This document shows positions 1-10,286 of a stretch of DNA of 38,755 nucleotides, piece after piece. Position numbers and translations under genes: made by a program. This DNA comes from Halalkalibacterium ligniniphilum (GTDB taxonomy: Bacteria > Bacillota > Bacilli > Bacillales > Bacillaceae_D), in the NCBI RefSeq assembly GCF_000334155.1, contig NZ_ANNK01000135.1, positions 1-38,755 of the forward strand, read 5' to 3'. The number at the start of each line of letters is the position of its first letter. Positions within the stretch are counted from its first letter, which is position 1. The notes beneath the pieces were generated by a model that was not told the DNA's origin, did not search any database, and was given only the letters and a program-made list of their open reading frames with translations.

Positions 1-1137
1 ACCCTCAAAAACGGCTGGTGTAATGTAAAAACCATTTTCTAGTTCCTTATCATCTGGAGTCTCCCCGCCATATAAAAGCGTGGCACCTTCTTCTTTCCCT
101 TTCTGAATGTAATGCATAACTGTATCCAGCTGGCTTTTACTTGCGCATGGGCCCATCCAAATTCCATCCTCAAGACCTGAACCAATTTTAATCTCTTTCA
201 CTCTTTCAAGGAGCTTTGCCTTGAATTCATCATAAACTGCTTCATGAATAATGACTCTGCTAGTAGCTGTACATTTTTGACCAGTTGAACGAAGGCCGCC
301 GCTGATTGTTCCATCAACTGCTTTGTCCAAGTCTGCATCTTCTGCAACGATCACTGGATTTTTACCACCCATTTCAAGCTGATACTTAGCCCCACGAGCA
401 AAAGCCCCTTGGCCGACTAAGCGACCTGTTTGCTCTGATCCAGTAAACGTAATGGCATCGATATCCTCATGATCGATAATGCCTTGCCCAATGACAGAAC
501 CTGAACCAGTGATAAAATTGAGCACACCATTCGGAAGTCCTGCTTTCTCAAAGCATTCAACGACTTTCGCTGCTGTTACAGCTGTTTCTGTAGCTGGCTT
601 AAAAACGACTGTATTTCCATACACTAATGCAGGTGCAATCTTCCAAATTGGAATGGCAACTGGGAAGTTCCAAGGGGTAATCACGCCAACAACTCCAAGT
701 GGTGCTCGCGTTGTAAACATCATTGCTTCTGGATCCGTGGACGGGATTACATCACCTGTTTTACGCATCCCCTCTCCAGCATAATAACGAAGAATCGCTA
801 CACCGCGTGCTGTTTCTCCCTTTGCTTCAGGAAGTGTTTTTCCCATTTCTCTCGTCATTGATTCTGCAATTTCATTTAGATTTGCTTCTAAAATATCGGC
901 GACTATATGTAAATAGTTTCCGCGTGCAGGGGCACCAAGCTTCTTCCAATTTTTCTTCGCTTGCTTAGCAGCCGCAACCGATTTATCCAAATCCTCAATT
1001 GATGATTGTTGAACCTTTCCAACTACATCATTTTTATCAGCTGGATTAATACTATCAATTATTTTTCCAGTAGAACTAGCCTGCCACTTACCATCAATGT
1101 AATTTAAGTACATTGTCGTTGCTGTATCCGTTGTCAT
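1..1137 (-). CDS. NAD(P)-dependent aldehyde dehydrogenase, C-terminus cut by window edge
   Basis: Oxidises an aldehyde to the acid in the cytosol. The reading frame starts at ATG 1137 behind an AGGAGTGG ribosome site and runs off the left edge, so about 378 residues of a usual 480-490 are visible. Seen in the translation: the substrate/cofactor segment TPWNFP, the nucleotide-binding FTGSEQTG, the general-base region LEMGGKNP, and the catalytic cysteine in GQKCTATSR. The opening residues ([12 protein letters not shown]) are typical of the family. Overall it resembles the 2,5-dioxopentanoate/succinate-semialdehyde-type group, but substrate cannot be read from sequence. It lies 24 nt downstream of the alcohol dehydrogenase, so an alcohol -> aldehyde -> acid relay is plausible. 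Confidence 0.93.
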   Translation of the reverse strand, partial: MTTDTATTMYLNYIDGKWQASSTGKIIDSINPADKNDVVGKVQQSSIEDLDKSVAAAKQAKKNWKKLGAPARGNYLHIVADILEANLNEIAESMTREMGKTLPEAKGETARGVAILRYYAGEGMRKTGDVIPSTDPEAMMFTTRAPLGVVGVITPWNFPVAIPIWKIAPALVYGNTVVFKPATETAVTAAKVVECFEKAGLPNGVLNFITGSGSVIGQGIIDHEDIDAITFTGSEQTGRLVGQGAFARGAKYQLEMGGKNPVIVAEDADLDKAVDGTISGGLRSTGQKCTATSRVIIHEAVYDEFKAKLLERVKEIKIGSGLEDGIWMGPCASKSQLDTVMHYIQKGKEEGATLLYGGETPDDKELENGFYITPAVFEG

Positions 1138-1161
1138 TTATACCACTCCTTTATTTAATGA

Positions 1162-2331
1162 TTAAATAGATGTTACTGCCAAAGGCAATTTTCCAGAAAA
1201 CGACGCCGCGTAAATCTCTTCAACATCTTTCCTTGTTACCTCACGAGCATTAATCGCAATATTCGGACTCTTAAACGTATCCTCAATCATATTCGACATA
1301 CATTCATCATTAACTCCGATTTCGCTAAATGACTTTGGAATACCTAACTCTTGATTCATTTTAATCACTTCTTGCACCCCTGCTTTAGCAGTTTGAATTG
1401 CACTACCTTGATCAGATACACCAAGCTCTTTCGCGAATAATGCATGAGCTTCAGGATTACCTACTAGATTAAAGTCCAAAATATAAGGGAGTAAGATCGC
1501 ATTTGCTAGCCCGTGTGGAACACCTGCAAATCCACTTACAGGATGCGACATGGCATGAACCAATCCTAAACGAGCAACTGTGAAGGAAATCCCAGCAAGC
1601 GAACTTGCATATAACATTTCTCCAAGAGCCTTCTCATCTTGATTTAATACAGCTGGTCGAATGTTCTTGCTAATCATTCGAACCGCTTGGATTGCACACG
1701 CGTCTGCATACCAGTTTTCATTTTTATTCGTTAATGCCTCGACCGCATGAGTGAGAGCGTCGATTCCAGTTGCTGCAACAATATGCGAAGGTAATTTGTA
1801 AAGTAATTCAGGATCAAGAATTGCCACTTTTGGTGTTAACAAGCTTGACACAAACGGAATTTTTGCATGTTGCTCATCTGTTATAACCGTTACATTTGTA
1901 ACCTCAGAACCTGTTCCACACGTTGTTGGGATCGCAACTAATGGAGGAAGTGGATTTTTAACCTTATCCAAACCTGCTAAACTCATCAACGGATCAGAAT
2001 TCGTAATCAGAAGTCCTGCTCCCTTAGCTGTATCAATGGAACTTCCACCACCAACAGCTAACATTCCATCACAATTTTCCACTAGATAAAAGTCTCTTGC
2101 TTTATGAACACATGTAACATCGGGATCAGGAATGACTTTATCGAACAACGCATATGTGATACCCGAATCACTTAAGCTTTTGATAATATCATCTAAAATT
2201 CCCGCTTTAACAATCCCTTCATCAGTAACGACCATTACCTTCTTGCAATTTAGAGAACAAAAATTACCCCCTATGTTCAAACGAGCACCTACACCAAATT
2301 GAATATGAGAGGCCAAATAAATGGAGGACAT
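1162..2331 (-). CDS. iron-containing (group III) alcohol dehydrogenase
   Basis: Cytosolic NAD(P)-dependent alcohol dehydrogenase, 389 residues, full length for the Fe-ADH family. Seen: the nucleotide-binding GGGSSIDTAKG near residues 93-103, the PTTCGTGSEVT segment, and the metal-ligand region with D-A-x-x-H (DALTHAVEAL), then HAMSHPVSG and VPHGLANA, which supply the conserved Asp and His ligands. ATG 2331 has a purine-rich GGGAGTGGAGA stretch just upstream. It sits between the Rieske gene and the aldehyde dehydrogenase on the same strand with short gaps, so the three are probably co-transcribed. The specific alcohol is unknown. Confidence 0.93.
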   Translation of the reverse strand: MSSIYLASHIQFGVGARLNIGGNFCSLNCKKVMVVTDEGIVKAGILDDIIKSLSDSGITYALFDKVIPDPDVTCVHKARDFYLVENCDGMLAVGGGSSIDTAKGAGLLITNSDPLMSLAGLDKVKNPLPPLVAIPTTCGTGSEVTNVTVITDEQHAKIPFVSSLLTPKVAILDPELLYKLPSHIVAATGIDALTHAVEALTNKNENWYADACAIQAVRMISKNIRPAVLNQDEKALGEMLYASSLAGISFTVARLGLVHAMSHPVSGFAGVPHGLANAILLPYILDFNLVGNPEAHALFAKELGVSDQGSAIQTAKAGVQEVIKMNQELGIPKSFSEIGVNDECMSNMIEDTFKSPNIAINAREVTRKDVEEIYAASFSGKLPLAVTSI

Positions 2332-2375
2332 CTCTCCACTCCCTTTCTATTTTAAACTGCACCATATTGTTTCTT

Positions 2376-2750
2376 TTATATTTGCACCATGATTTTATTG
2401 TTCTCTACTGACACATCATAGATTTTCACCTTATATTTCGGATTTCCAAGGCATTCACCATTATTGATATTAAACTCCCATCCATGCCAAGGACAAAGCA
2501 ACACCTCCCCTTCCATTCCATAAATATATTCATGTGGTTTTGATGGCATTGTTGTACCTGAAAATGTACCTTTACATAGCTCAGCTTGTTCATGTGGGCA
2601 TACATTGCGAATCGCGTGATATTTTTTTCCATCATTATAAATCCCAATGCTGCGCCCACTTACGTTTACAATTTTGCATCGACCAACCTCAATTTCTCCA
2701 ACCTCAGCCACCTCATACTTAGGCTTTTCTTTCTTCATCGTATTCGTCAA
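2376..2750 (-). CDS. small Rieske [2Fe-2S] protein
   Basis: Stand-alone Rieske domain of about 124 residues, likely a ferredoxin-type electron carrier. The two cluster-binding motifs are C51-P-H53 (CPHEQAELC) and C86-P-W-H89 (CPWHGWEF), the classical CxH...CxxH pattern. The frame is open up to 2792, but a TTG at 2750 has AAGGAGG at ideal spacing, so I use TTG 2750; ATG 2738 is the alternative. The longer start would overlap the amidohydrolase stop at 2782 and adds a very basic, unlikely N-terminus. No oxygenase large subunit or dedicated reductase is visible nearby apart from a broken ferredoxin-NADP reductase at 7171-7904, so its partner is unknown. Confidence 0.88.
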   Translation of the reverse strand: MTNTMKKEKPKYEVAEVGEIEVGRCKIVNVSGRSIGIYNDGKKYHAIRNVCPHEQAELCKGTFSGTTMPSKPHEYIYGMEGEVLLCPWHGWEFNINNGECLGNPKYKVKIYDVSVENNKIMVQI

Positions 2751-2781
2751 GGTGATCCTCCTCCTTATCCGATTTCTTTTT

Positions 2782-3888
2782 TTAATTTTCATTACCTTTT
2801 AACTGATATAATTCAGCGGCATTCTCACATGCAATTCGTCGACGCAACTCCTCTGGCAATCGATTAAGCACAAATTTTGGATCATCATTATCCCAATGAG
2901 GGTAATCTGTTGCAAACATGACTGTTTTCTCTGCTCTCATTAATTTCAGCATTTGGACGAGTTCTTCAAACTTTTCAGGCTCTTCAATTGGCTGTGTCGT
3001 GAAGCGATAATGATCGAGAATATACTCACTCGGTTTACGCTTTAACCAAGGTACTTCTTTACGCATTGCAATATAATTCTTATCCATTCTCCACATTAAA
3101 TGCGGCAGCCAACCTAATCCACCTTCTACGCAAACAACCTTTAATGTTGGATACCTTTCAAAGACACCCTCACAAACAATACTATTTAATTGGGACATTT
3201 GATGAATTGGTAAAATATTGTGCCGTTCTAAATTCGTCGTTGGTTGACCTACTGCTGAAATTGGAGGATAATTAATTCCTTCACCTTCCCCTCCACTGTG
3301 AAGAGCAACGACTAAATTATTACGAACAGCAGCCTCGAAAATCGGATTAAATCTTCTTTGACCAAAAGGTTGGCTGGACGCTGGACTAAATACCACTTGG
3401 CATACTCTTGGATGCGATCCAAGTCTGTCAATTTCCTTAGCTGCCAAATCTGGATCTTGAGTTGCAATCACTATAGAAGCTAGCCATCTATCATCCTTTG
3501 GAATCCAATTATCAAGTGTATAATCATTAAATGCTGAAGCCACTGCAGCCGCATAATCTGGATTATTATGTGTTGAAATTGTAAGGAGACTTCCTGTTAA
3601 AATCCCATGGCTAATATTATATTGATCAAGTAATTGTCTTTGCGCAAATTCTGGGTCCGCCCCAGGTGGAATTCCATTTCCAGGAGATGCATCTCTCCGA
3701 CTTAATGGAATCGGTCTCCATACGAGCGATGGAAAAGTACCATCTGGCTCCTTCAAACGATCCCACCACACCCTCGGCATATAAGGTTTTAAATCTTCGT
3801 AACTCGTTAATGTTTGATGTACATCACAATCAATTAATTTATAATCAATCCCAGGCTTTGATGATTTCTTACTCACTGTCGTTTCCAT
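2782..3888 (-). CDS. amidohydrolase_2 family metal-dependent hydrolase/decarboxylase
   Basis: TIM-barrel metallo-hydrolase of the amidohydrolase-2 group (relatives include ACMSD, gamma-resorcylate and o-pyrocatechuate decarboxylases and various amide hydrolases), 368 residues, full length. Seen: N-terminal metal motif IDCDVH near residues 19-24, [10 protein letters not shown] with a central His, [25 protein letters not shown], and the terminal ATDYPHWD carrying the conserved Asp. ATG 3888 has a GGAGGTAGGG ribosome site. It is followed by the Rieske gene after 31 nt, and the TRAP transporter lies upstream on the same strand, so it probably acts on the acid imported by the transporter. Decarboxylase versus hydrolase is not decidable here. 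Confidence 0.88.
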   Translation of the reverse strand: METTVSKKSSKPGIDYKLIDCDVHQTLTSYEDLKPYMPRVWWDRLKEPDGTFPSLVWRPIPLSRRDASPGNGIPPGADPEFAQRQLLDQYNISHGILTGSLLTISTHNNPDYAAAVASAFNDYTLDNWIPKDDRWLASIVIATQDPDLAAKEIDRLGSHPRVCQVVFSPASSQPFGQRRFNPIFEAAVRNNLVVALHSGGEGEGINYPPISAVGQPTTNLERHNILPIHQMSQLNSIVCEGVFERYPTLKVVCVEGGLGWLPHLMWRMDKNYIAMRKEVPWLKRKPSEYILDHYRFTTQPIEEPEKFEELVQMLKLMRAEKTVMFATDYPHWDNDDPKFVLNRLPEELRRRIACENAAELYQLKGNEN

Positions 3889-4053
3889 ATTTCCCTACCT
3901 CCAAATTGTTATTTCTTTTGTTTTCACAAATTCAACATTTACCATTGATATATGTTTGAATCATTAATAACTCTTTTTACTATCATATTTCAAATTCAGG
4001 AAAATCTTTTATTGGCTATCGTGACCTCACCTCCCTTAATCTATTTTCTAACC

Positions 4054-5331
4054 TTAATCAGAAAGAAGCATAGTAGGTAAGAATGTAATTAAATCAGGGA
4101 AGATAATACATAATCCAATGACAGCCAGCATGATTAAAACAAATGGAAACACGTATCTAGAAGATACTAATAGATTAACCTTGGCTATTCCAGAGGTGAT
4201 GAATAAGAAAATACCAACTGGCGGGGTAATCCCACCTATAATTAAAGCAATACTCATCAATACTGAAAAATGGATTGGATCAAAACCATAAGCTGGAACA
4301 AGTACACTTAAAACTGGTGCGAAAATAATAACCGCAGCTGTTGTTTCAAGAACTGTTCCAATAAGAATAAGCATGACTACTAACAATAGTAGAGTCAGCA
4401 AACCATTTTCAGTTAGCGATTGGATAAACTGAACTACTTGACTTGGAAATTGATCAAATCCAAGCACCCAAGCAAATATTGCTGCACTCGCAACTATAAT
4501 CATAATTTGTCCATTAACACGAATTGTATCTTGAAGTGCTTCAATGATTTTAGCCCAGGTTAGTTCCTTATAAATCAATACACCTACAAGGATCGAATAA
4601 AATACTGCAATAACCCCGGCTTCAGTTGCGGTGAAAATTCCTAGCAACATCCCTCCAAGAATGATCAATGGTGCCATTAAAGCCCAAAATGCTTTTCTTG
4701 TTGCTATCGCAACTCCTTTAAGACTTTCACGTTGTTCTGGTACCATTCCGATTTTTTTAGCATAAAAGTATACATAGCACATAAATCCAATTGCCATAAT
4801 AATTACTGGTATAATCGCTCCTATAAACAAACCGGCAATTGATACACCAACCATTGATCCATAAATGATCATGACAATACTAGGAGGAACAATTGGACCT
4901 AAACCGGCAGCAGCTGCTTGAAGTGCAGCTGCAAATCCCGCTCCAAACTTCTTCTTTAATGGAGGAATAAGTATAGAACCAATTGCTGATGCATTAGCTG
5001 TTCCAGAACCTGAAAGTCCTCCAAAAATCAAACTAGATAAAACAGAAACATGCCCAATTCCACCTGTTATATGACCACACAAAGTATTAGCAAAGTTAAT
5101 TAGTCGATGAGTTATTCCCGACCTTTCCATCAGGGCCCCTGATAAGATAAAAAAGGGAACTGCAAGTAATGCAAAAGAATCTAATTGAGTAAACATACGT
5201 TGTGCAAGTAAATCGGCAGATAGTTCAGGGTTCATAATAAGAACGATTAACCCCGATAACCCTAGAGCAAAAACAACAGGTATGCCAATAAATAAGAGAA
5301 CTAAGAAAATCAAGACTAATATAATAGACAT
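4054..5331 (-). CDS. dctM: TRAP transporter large permease (DctM)
   Basis: Twelve-helix inner subunit of a tripartite ATP-independent periplasmic transporter, which uses an ion gradient to import organic acids captured by the binding protein. 425 residues, usual family length. It is very hydrophobic throughout, with family segments such as PFFILSGALMERSG, GGLSGSGTANASAIG, GLGPIVPPSI and GGITPPVGIFLF. The start at 5331 lies 8 nt after the dctQ stop with purine-rich sequence upstream, so it is co-translated with dctQ. Substrate is unknown; the neighbouring amidohydrolase and dehydrogenases suggest a carboxylate used for carbon. Confidence 0.95.
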   Translation of the reverse strand: MSIILVLIFLVLLFIGIPVVFALGLSGLIVLIMNPELSADLLAQRMFTQLDSFALLAVPFFILSGALMERSGITHRLINFANTLCGHITGGIGHVSVLSSLIFGGLSGSGTANASAIGSILIPPLKKKFGAGFAAALQAAAAGLGPIVPPSIVMIIYGSMVGVSIAGLFIGAIIPVIIMAIGFMCYVYFYAKKIGMVPEQRESLKGVAIATRKAFWALMAPLIILGGMLLGIFTATEAGVIAVFYSILVGVLIYKELTWAKIIEALQDTIRVNGQIMIIVASAAIFAWVLGFDQFPSQVVQFIQSLTENGLLTLLLLVVMLILIGTVLETTAAVIIFAPVLSVLVPAYGFDPIHFSVLMSIALIIGGITPPVGIFLFITSGIAKVNLLVSSRYVFPFVLIMLAVIGLCIIFPDLITFLPTMLLSD

Positions 5332-5338
5332 GCCTGCC

Positions 5339-5836
5339 TCATTCCTCCTTATCTACCTGAATAGTCTTACTTTTAAAATCTTGATACATGACGTACAAAT
5401 GATTGATGAGCATGAGAAGTGCCCCTATAAAGATGATTGAATAAACAAGTTCTAATGGAATTTGAAGAGCAGGACTTTTTAATTCGTTTGTTGAAGCACG
5501 CATCATAACTGCAACACCTTGTAATGATAAAGCGATTAAGAAAAATGCAATTATCAAGTTTAGAAATAAATCAAAGTAACGTTTCGTTTCATTGCGAAGT
5601 TTAGATGTTAAGATATCAAGACGAACATGCATTCTTTCTTTAGTCACCATAGCTGCTCCTAAAAAAGTTATCCAAACAAATAAATACCTGGAGACTTCTT
5701 CTGACCATGTTAATGAATTGCTTAGAACATATCGAAAGAAAATTTGTAATATGCCCAATAGGCATAAAATAATTAACATGACAACTGATGTCCTTGAAAT
5801 CCATTTGTTCAAACTTTCATTTATTTTGTTTAACAC
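5339..5836 (-). CDS. dctQ: TRAP transporter small permease (DctQ)
   Basis: Four-helix small membrane subunit that pairs with DctM, 165 residues. Hydrophobic segments fall at about residues 15-35, 48-66, 88-110 and 128-148. WSEEVSRYLFVWITFLGAA is the typical DctQ signature. The start is GTG 5836 with GGAGG seven bases upstream. It lies between dctP and dctM in the standard operon order. Confidence 0.93.
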   Translation of the reverse strand: MLNKINESLNKWISRTSVVMLIILCLLGILQIFFRYVLSNSLTWSEEVSRYLFVWITFLGAAMVTKERMHVRLDILTSKLRNETKRYFDLFLNLIIAFFLIALSLQGVAVMMRASTNELKSPALQIPLELVYSIIFIGALLMLINHLYVMYQDFKSKTIQVDKEE

Positions 5837-5878
5837 CTAAAATCCTCCTTTCTCATATTGGATACACAGTGCGAATCG

Positions 5879-6907
5879 CTATTCGTTGTTATGTCTGACA
5901 ATTTCCTCAATCAAATCAGAAACACCATACGCTTCTCCAAGCTGAATCCAAACTGGTTGTACAGACTCTCTCATCCTATTTATCTCCTGTTCACTTGGTT
6001 GATGAACTGTTCCACCCTCATTTTTGATTTGATTGATTTGCTCTTTTTCCAATTCAGGAAACGCTTTCAAATATTCATGTGAAACTTCTTGGGCTGTATC
6101 TATTATTACTTTTTGTACATCATGAGGAAGTCCATTCCAGAAATCATCATTGATAGCAAGAGCTTGGGTAAGAAAAATGTGGTTTGTTAACGAAAGGTCT
6201 CTCGCCACTTCATGAAATCTAGCTGTTAGCCCAAAATCAGTAGGAGCTTCTGCTGCAGTAACTACACCCGTTTGTAAGGCTGTATAAACTTCATTCCAAG
6301 GTGTAGGGGTTGGATTTCCTCCTAGTGCGCTAAAGGCTCCAATATAGGCATCAGATTCAGGTGAGCGAATTTTAAGTCCTTTCCAATCTTCTAACGTTGT
6401 AATTGATCGATCCTTAGCAAAAACATTTCTAAAGCCTTCTGCATACCAAGTAATTATGCGAATACTACTTTTTTCGATCAAATATTGATTTAATTGCTCT
6501 CCAATAGAACCATTTAAAAGCTCATAACCAGTTTCATTGCTTTGGAACAAGTAAGGAACATTTAGTAAATTCATAGTTGGAGAAAGCCAACCTAATGTCG
6601 GACTTGATATGACGGTCATATGAATATTCCCTTGCATGACATTTTCATTTGTATCTCGTTCCCCACCTAGCTGTGAGTCTGGATATAATATAAAAGCTAC
6701 TTTGCCCTCTGTTCTTTCTGTCACTAAGTCAGTAAACTTTTTAGTGAATTGTGCCGTACCACTACTACTAGACATATGATGAGCTAATCTTATTGTGATC
6801 GTGTCATCTTGTGTATCTGAATTAACAGAGGCAGCTAAATAATTACAACCACTTATTAAAGTAATACATGTGATAAGTAAGATGATGCGAAAAAATCCCC
6901 TTTTCAT
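5879..6907 (-). CDS. dctP: TRAP transporter substrate-binding lipoprotein (DctP)
   Basis: Extracellular solute receptor of the TRAP system, anchored as a lipoprotein: a basic start (MKRG), a hydrophobic stretch and the lipobox LISGC. The mature part has family features: IRLAHHMSSSSGTAQF, the region YPDSQLGGERDTNENV, and RSPESDAYIGAFSALGGNPTP, which includes the Arg that clamps the ligand carboxylate. About 342 residues. ATG 6907 is preferred over the in-frame GTG 6916 because AGAGGTG lies six bases upstream. First gene of dctPQM, with a cre-like site about 95 bp upstream suggesting carbon catabolite control. Confidence 0.94.
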   Translation of the reverse strand: MKRGFFRIILLITCITLISGCNYLAASVNSDTQDDTITIRLAHHMSSSSGTAQFTKKFTDLVTERTEGKVAFILYPDSQLGGERDTNENVMQGNIHMTVISSPTLGWLSPTMNLLNVPYLFQSNETGYELLNGSIGEQLNQYLIEKSSIRIITWYAEGFRNVFAKDRSITTLEDWKGLKIRSPESDAYIGAFSALGGNPTPTPWNEVYTALQTGVVTAAEAPTDFGLTARFHEVARDLSLTNHIFLTQALAINDDFWNGLPHDVQKVIIDTAQEVSHEYLKAFPELEKEQINQIKNEGGTVHQPSEQEINRMRESVQPVWIQLGEAYGVSDLIEEIVRHNNE

Positions 6908-7001
6908 ATACGACACCTCTTCTCCAAGTTGATCCTAAATAATCGAATTCATTTTAATTGGTTAACACTATTAAAAAAACATTTTTATGATATACATAAA
7001 A

Positions 7002-7015
7002 CGAAAACGTTTTCA
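7002..7015 (-). promoter_or_regulatory. CcpA cre-like operator upstream of dctP
   Basis: On the minus strand the 14-mer TGAAAACGTTTTCG matches the Bacillus cre consensus TGWAARCGYTWNCW at all but the last position and is nearly palindromic. It lies 95 bp upstream of the dctP start. Role (carbon catabolite control of the TRAP operon) is inferred from consensus and position. Confidence 0.65.
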
Positions 7016-7170
7016 TGATTTAATATTCAAAACTAGTTACCTTCACAACATATTAAGTTACAAACTCTTCCAATGAGTGTTATTCACAACATCGCAAATA
7101 CTTTAGTGAACGAAATTCACTATAATAGTTTATGGAAAATTGAAAATATTTATTTTGTATTAATCTATAT

Positions 7171-7904
<734 letters not shown>

Positions 7905-7940
7905 TCAAAAACCTCCAATAAATAAAATCATTATTTAGTT

Positions 7941-7954
7941 TTTAAACGCTTACA
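7941..7954 (-). promoter_or_regulatory. weak cre-like site upstream of the broken reductase
   Basis: Minus-strand TGTAAGCGTTTAAA fits 13 of 14 positions of the cre consensus, 37 bp upstream of the dead reductase start. It may be a relic of its regulation or chance. Confidence 0.35.
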
Positions 7955-8138
7955 TTTTCTTGGGCGGGATGTTCAATGATGAAGTAAGGTTAAATAATAA
8001 AAGTGGAAGATATGGGTGATAAAGGATGAATCAACGGATAAAAAGTTTACCCTTGTTGAATAATTTCAAGTATCTCTTTCGTCAATTCATCCTCTAAAAT
8101 AACGTTAAATTGTAGTGTGTGTCTCGGTGTTTAAATAG

Positions 8139-8918
8139 CTATGAATTTATCAATTTAAAACCCAAATTTCGAGAAATCTCAGAAGTCGTCTCTAATAATG
8201 ACTCCCTTAATTGGACTTCTTTTTCCTTAATGCGTAAGGTGGGTGCACAAATACTAACAGCAGCGGCAATCTTACCATTACTCGCAAAAACAGGAGCGGC
8301 AATACATGATACCCCACTTTCAAAGGTCTCAAATGATATAAAGTATCCATTTTGCCTGATCAGCTCTAACTGACTACGAATTTCATCAGGATCAATTGTT
8401 GTATGTGGTGAATACGATTCAAAATTAGCAGTCGCTAAATAATTCTCAACCATTTTTTGATCACTATAAGCCATCAATACTTTTCCCAATGCTGTTGAAT
8501 ATGGTGGCGACGTTAATGAGAGATGAAATTGTAATCGCAATCCAGATTCTTGCTCCATAAAGCGATCCAATAGCACAACAACATTTGAATCCATCACACC
8601 AAGATGAACAAGCTCATTTGTGTTAGCTGATAGCTCAATTAGATAAGGACGAGTAACTTTACGAATATCTAATCGTTTTTCAAACGCATTGCCAAGCTCT
8701 AAGCAAGACAAACCAAGACGATACATTCCAGTACTCGGTTCTTGGACAATAAACCCTTTTTCCTTCAAATCATCTAACAGCTTTAGCAAATAACTTTTTC
8801 GCACTTTAAGTCCTTCTGCCATTTCAGCTAATGTACACTCTTCATGCACTCTAAAAAACAACAAGATGTCTAACGCATGGGAAACATTACCATAGGAGGT
8901 CCGCTTTTTTTCTGTCAT
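8139..8918 (-). CDS. IclR-family transcriptional regulator
   Basis: DNA-binding regulator of about 259 residues, normal for the family. The N-terminal winged helix covers SYGNVSHALDILLFFRVHEECTL... with recognition region RKSYLLKLLDDLKEKGF. The C-terminal effector domain follows (YLIELSANTNELVHLGVMD, PPYSTALGKVLMAY, GVSCIAAPVFASNGKIAAAVSI), which in this family binds small aromatic or aliphatic acids. ATG 8918 is chosen over the in-frame GTG 8936 because AAAGGTGAT lies just upstream. It lies upstream of the TRAP/Rieske/dehydrogenase block on the same strand and is the best local candidate to control it. Confidence 0.93.
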   Translation of the reverse strand: MTEKKRTSYGNVSHALDILLFFRVHEECTLAEMAEGLKVRKSYLLKLLDDLKEKGFIVQEPSTGMYRLGLSCLELGNAFEKRLDIRKVTRPYLIELSANTNELVHLGVMDSNVVVLLDRFMEQESGLRLQFHLSLTSPPYSTALGKVLMAYSDQKMVENYLATANFESYSPHTTIDPDEIRSQLELIRQNGYFISFETFESGVSCIAAPVFASNGKIAAAVSICAPTLRIKEKEVQLRESLLETTSEISRNLGFKLINS

Positions 8919-9211
8919 AAAATCACCTTTCGTCACATTTAGTGAACGGCGTTTCCTAACTTTTTTATCTAAATTGATAATAAATTAAAAAAATTCGAAA
9001 ATCAATATTTTTTTTAATATATTTTCACTAGTTTTACATATCGGTAATAATACCCGATGGCTCAAGACAACGATATGGAGACCAGCAAGGGCATGGTTCA
9101 GATTCATTGTGTAAAGAGGAAGTCCTTAAATATCTACATGTTGAGTTGCTTGAATATTAAATGTAATCGTTAATAACGCTGGTTGTGCAGCATGTCCACA
9201 CAGATTTTCAT

Positions 9212-10147
9212 TCAGTACATCACGTATTTCTCAACTTGTTTAGATTCCTTCCTATATATCTTTACTTGTTCTTTTATACCTTCTGATAAATGTTGAAAGA
9301 GCTGTCCATGACTGTCGAGAAAAGACGGCGAATAAATTAAAGAAAATTTTTGTGTCATGTGTGGAGAAAGGGATGGGTAGATCATAATATTATTATCGTT
9401 CCAAAGAGAAGACATTGGTAAAAAAGAGTAACCAACACCTTGCCTAACCATTTCTTTAATAACATCTATCGTATCCACTTCAATAAGTTGATGTGGGACA
9501 TATCCAACTGGTTTAAAAATCTCTTTTTCTATTAATTCTCTTAACGGAAATCCTCCCTTTAATAAGATTAATGGAATACGCTCTAACACATGAAAAAAGT
9601 CATTATAATTAGGCAACTTCTGTCCTAAAGGTCCTATTAGATGAATAGGTTCCTCAAATAATAACAGCTGCTCTAATCCCTCTGGAATATACTCGTTTTG
9701 ATTTATTACGGACATATGTAGAGCCTCACCGTTAGTTAACATCAACAAATCCAAAGAATCCCCTGTTTGTATTTGCCAACGACCAAACCTCTCCTTCTCC
9801 CGCATTAACTTTGTGAATATAGGTACGACAATATGTGATAGTGGGCGTGTGACCCCTACTCGAAATATTTCTTCTCTATATTTTTTCTTTTCATCTGTAC
9901 GTGCAACACCAATCCCGACTTCTAGAGCAAGTAAGCTTTTGTAAGCAAAATAATAAAATTTCCGTCCTGCGTTTGTTAATTCTGTTCCTTTTCTCGTTCT
10001 CCCAAATAGAGGGACACCTACTTCATTTTCAAGATTTAAAAGCCTAGCATTAATCGCTGAATAAGAAAGAGGTAAAGTCTTAGAAACTTTACTAATACTT
10101 TTTGTCTCAACTAACTTAACAAGAACTTCTAAATCTATCTTATCCAT
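9212..10147 (-). CDS. LysR-type transcriptional regulator
   Basis: 311 residues. The N-terminal helix-turn-helix (about residues 3-62) reads DLEVLVKLVETKSISKVSKT...SYSAINARLLNLENEVGVPLF, then the linker GRTRKGTELTNAGRKFYYFA typical of LysR proteins. The effector-binding half is recognisable by IFRVGVTRPLSHIVVP and the late VDTIDVIKEMVRQGVGYSFLP. It neighbours the MFS transporter gene, whose stop is 139 bp upstream of this start, so it may regulate that gene or the isochorismatase/ABC operon. Ligand is unknown. Confidence 0.9.
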   Translation of the reverse strand: MDKIDLEVLVKLVETKSISKVSKTLPLSYSAINARLLNLENEVGVPLFGRTRKGTELTNAGRKFYYFAYKSLLALEVGIGVARTDEKKKYREEIFRVGVTRPLSHIVVPIFTKLMREKERFGRWQIQTGDSLDLLMLTNGEALHMSVINQNEYIPEGLEQLLLFEEPIHLIGPLGQKLPNYNDFFHVLERIPLILLKGGFPLRELIEKEIFKPVGYVPHQLIEVDTIDVIKEMVRQGVGYSFLPMSSLWNDNNIMIYPSLSPHMTQKFSLIYSPSFLDSHGQLFQHLSEGIKEQVKIYRKESKQVEKYVMY

Positions 10148-10235
10148 AAATCCCCCTCACCTCTGCCACAAAAAATCTTTAAATTAATTCCATTATTGCT
10201 ATTAATAGTAATTAATAAATTGAAGTTTGTAAATT

Positions 10236-10274
10236 GATTATCTAGAAATACAATAATTTCTCAAGTAGATAATC
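10236..10274. repeat. inverted repeat between MFS gene and lysR (terminator or operator)
   Basis: GATTATCTA at 10236-10244 and TAGATAATC at 10266-10274 are perfect 9-base arms around a 21-base centre that itself pairs partly (AAAT/ATTT). It lies 13 bp past the MFS stop and about 90 bp before the LysR start. With no clear T-run, it could be a weak terminator or a dyad for the LysR protein. Confidence 0.45.
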
Positions 10275-10286
10275 TGTCAATATTTC

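Noticed and set aside
8030-8115. Minus-strand open tail resembling a protein C-terminus (FNVILEDELTKEILEIIQQG) downstream of the IclR gene
   Set aside because: Only about 25 residues with no start; possibly a remnant, no family visible.
9040-9205. Short reading frames on both strands between the IclR and LysR genes, one ending in EEVLKYLHVELLEY
   Set aside because: Too short, without ribosome sites and not recognisable; could be gene debris but I cannot support a call.
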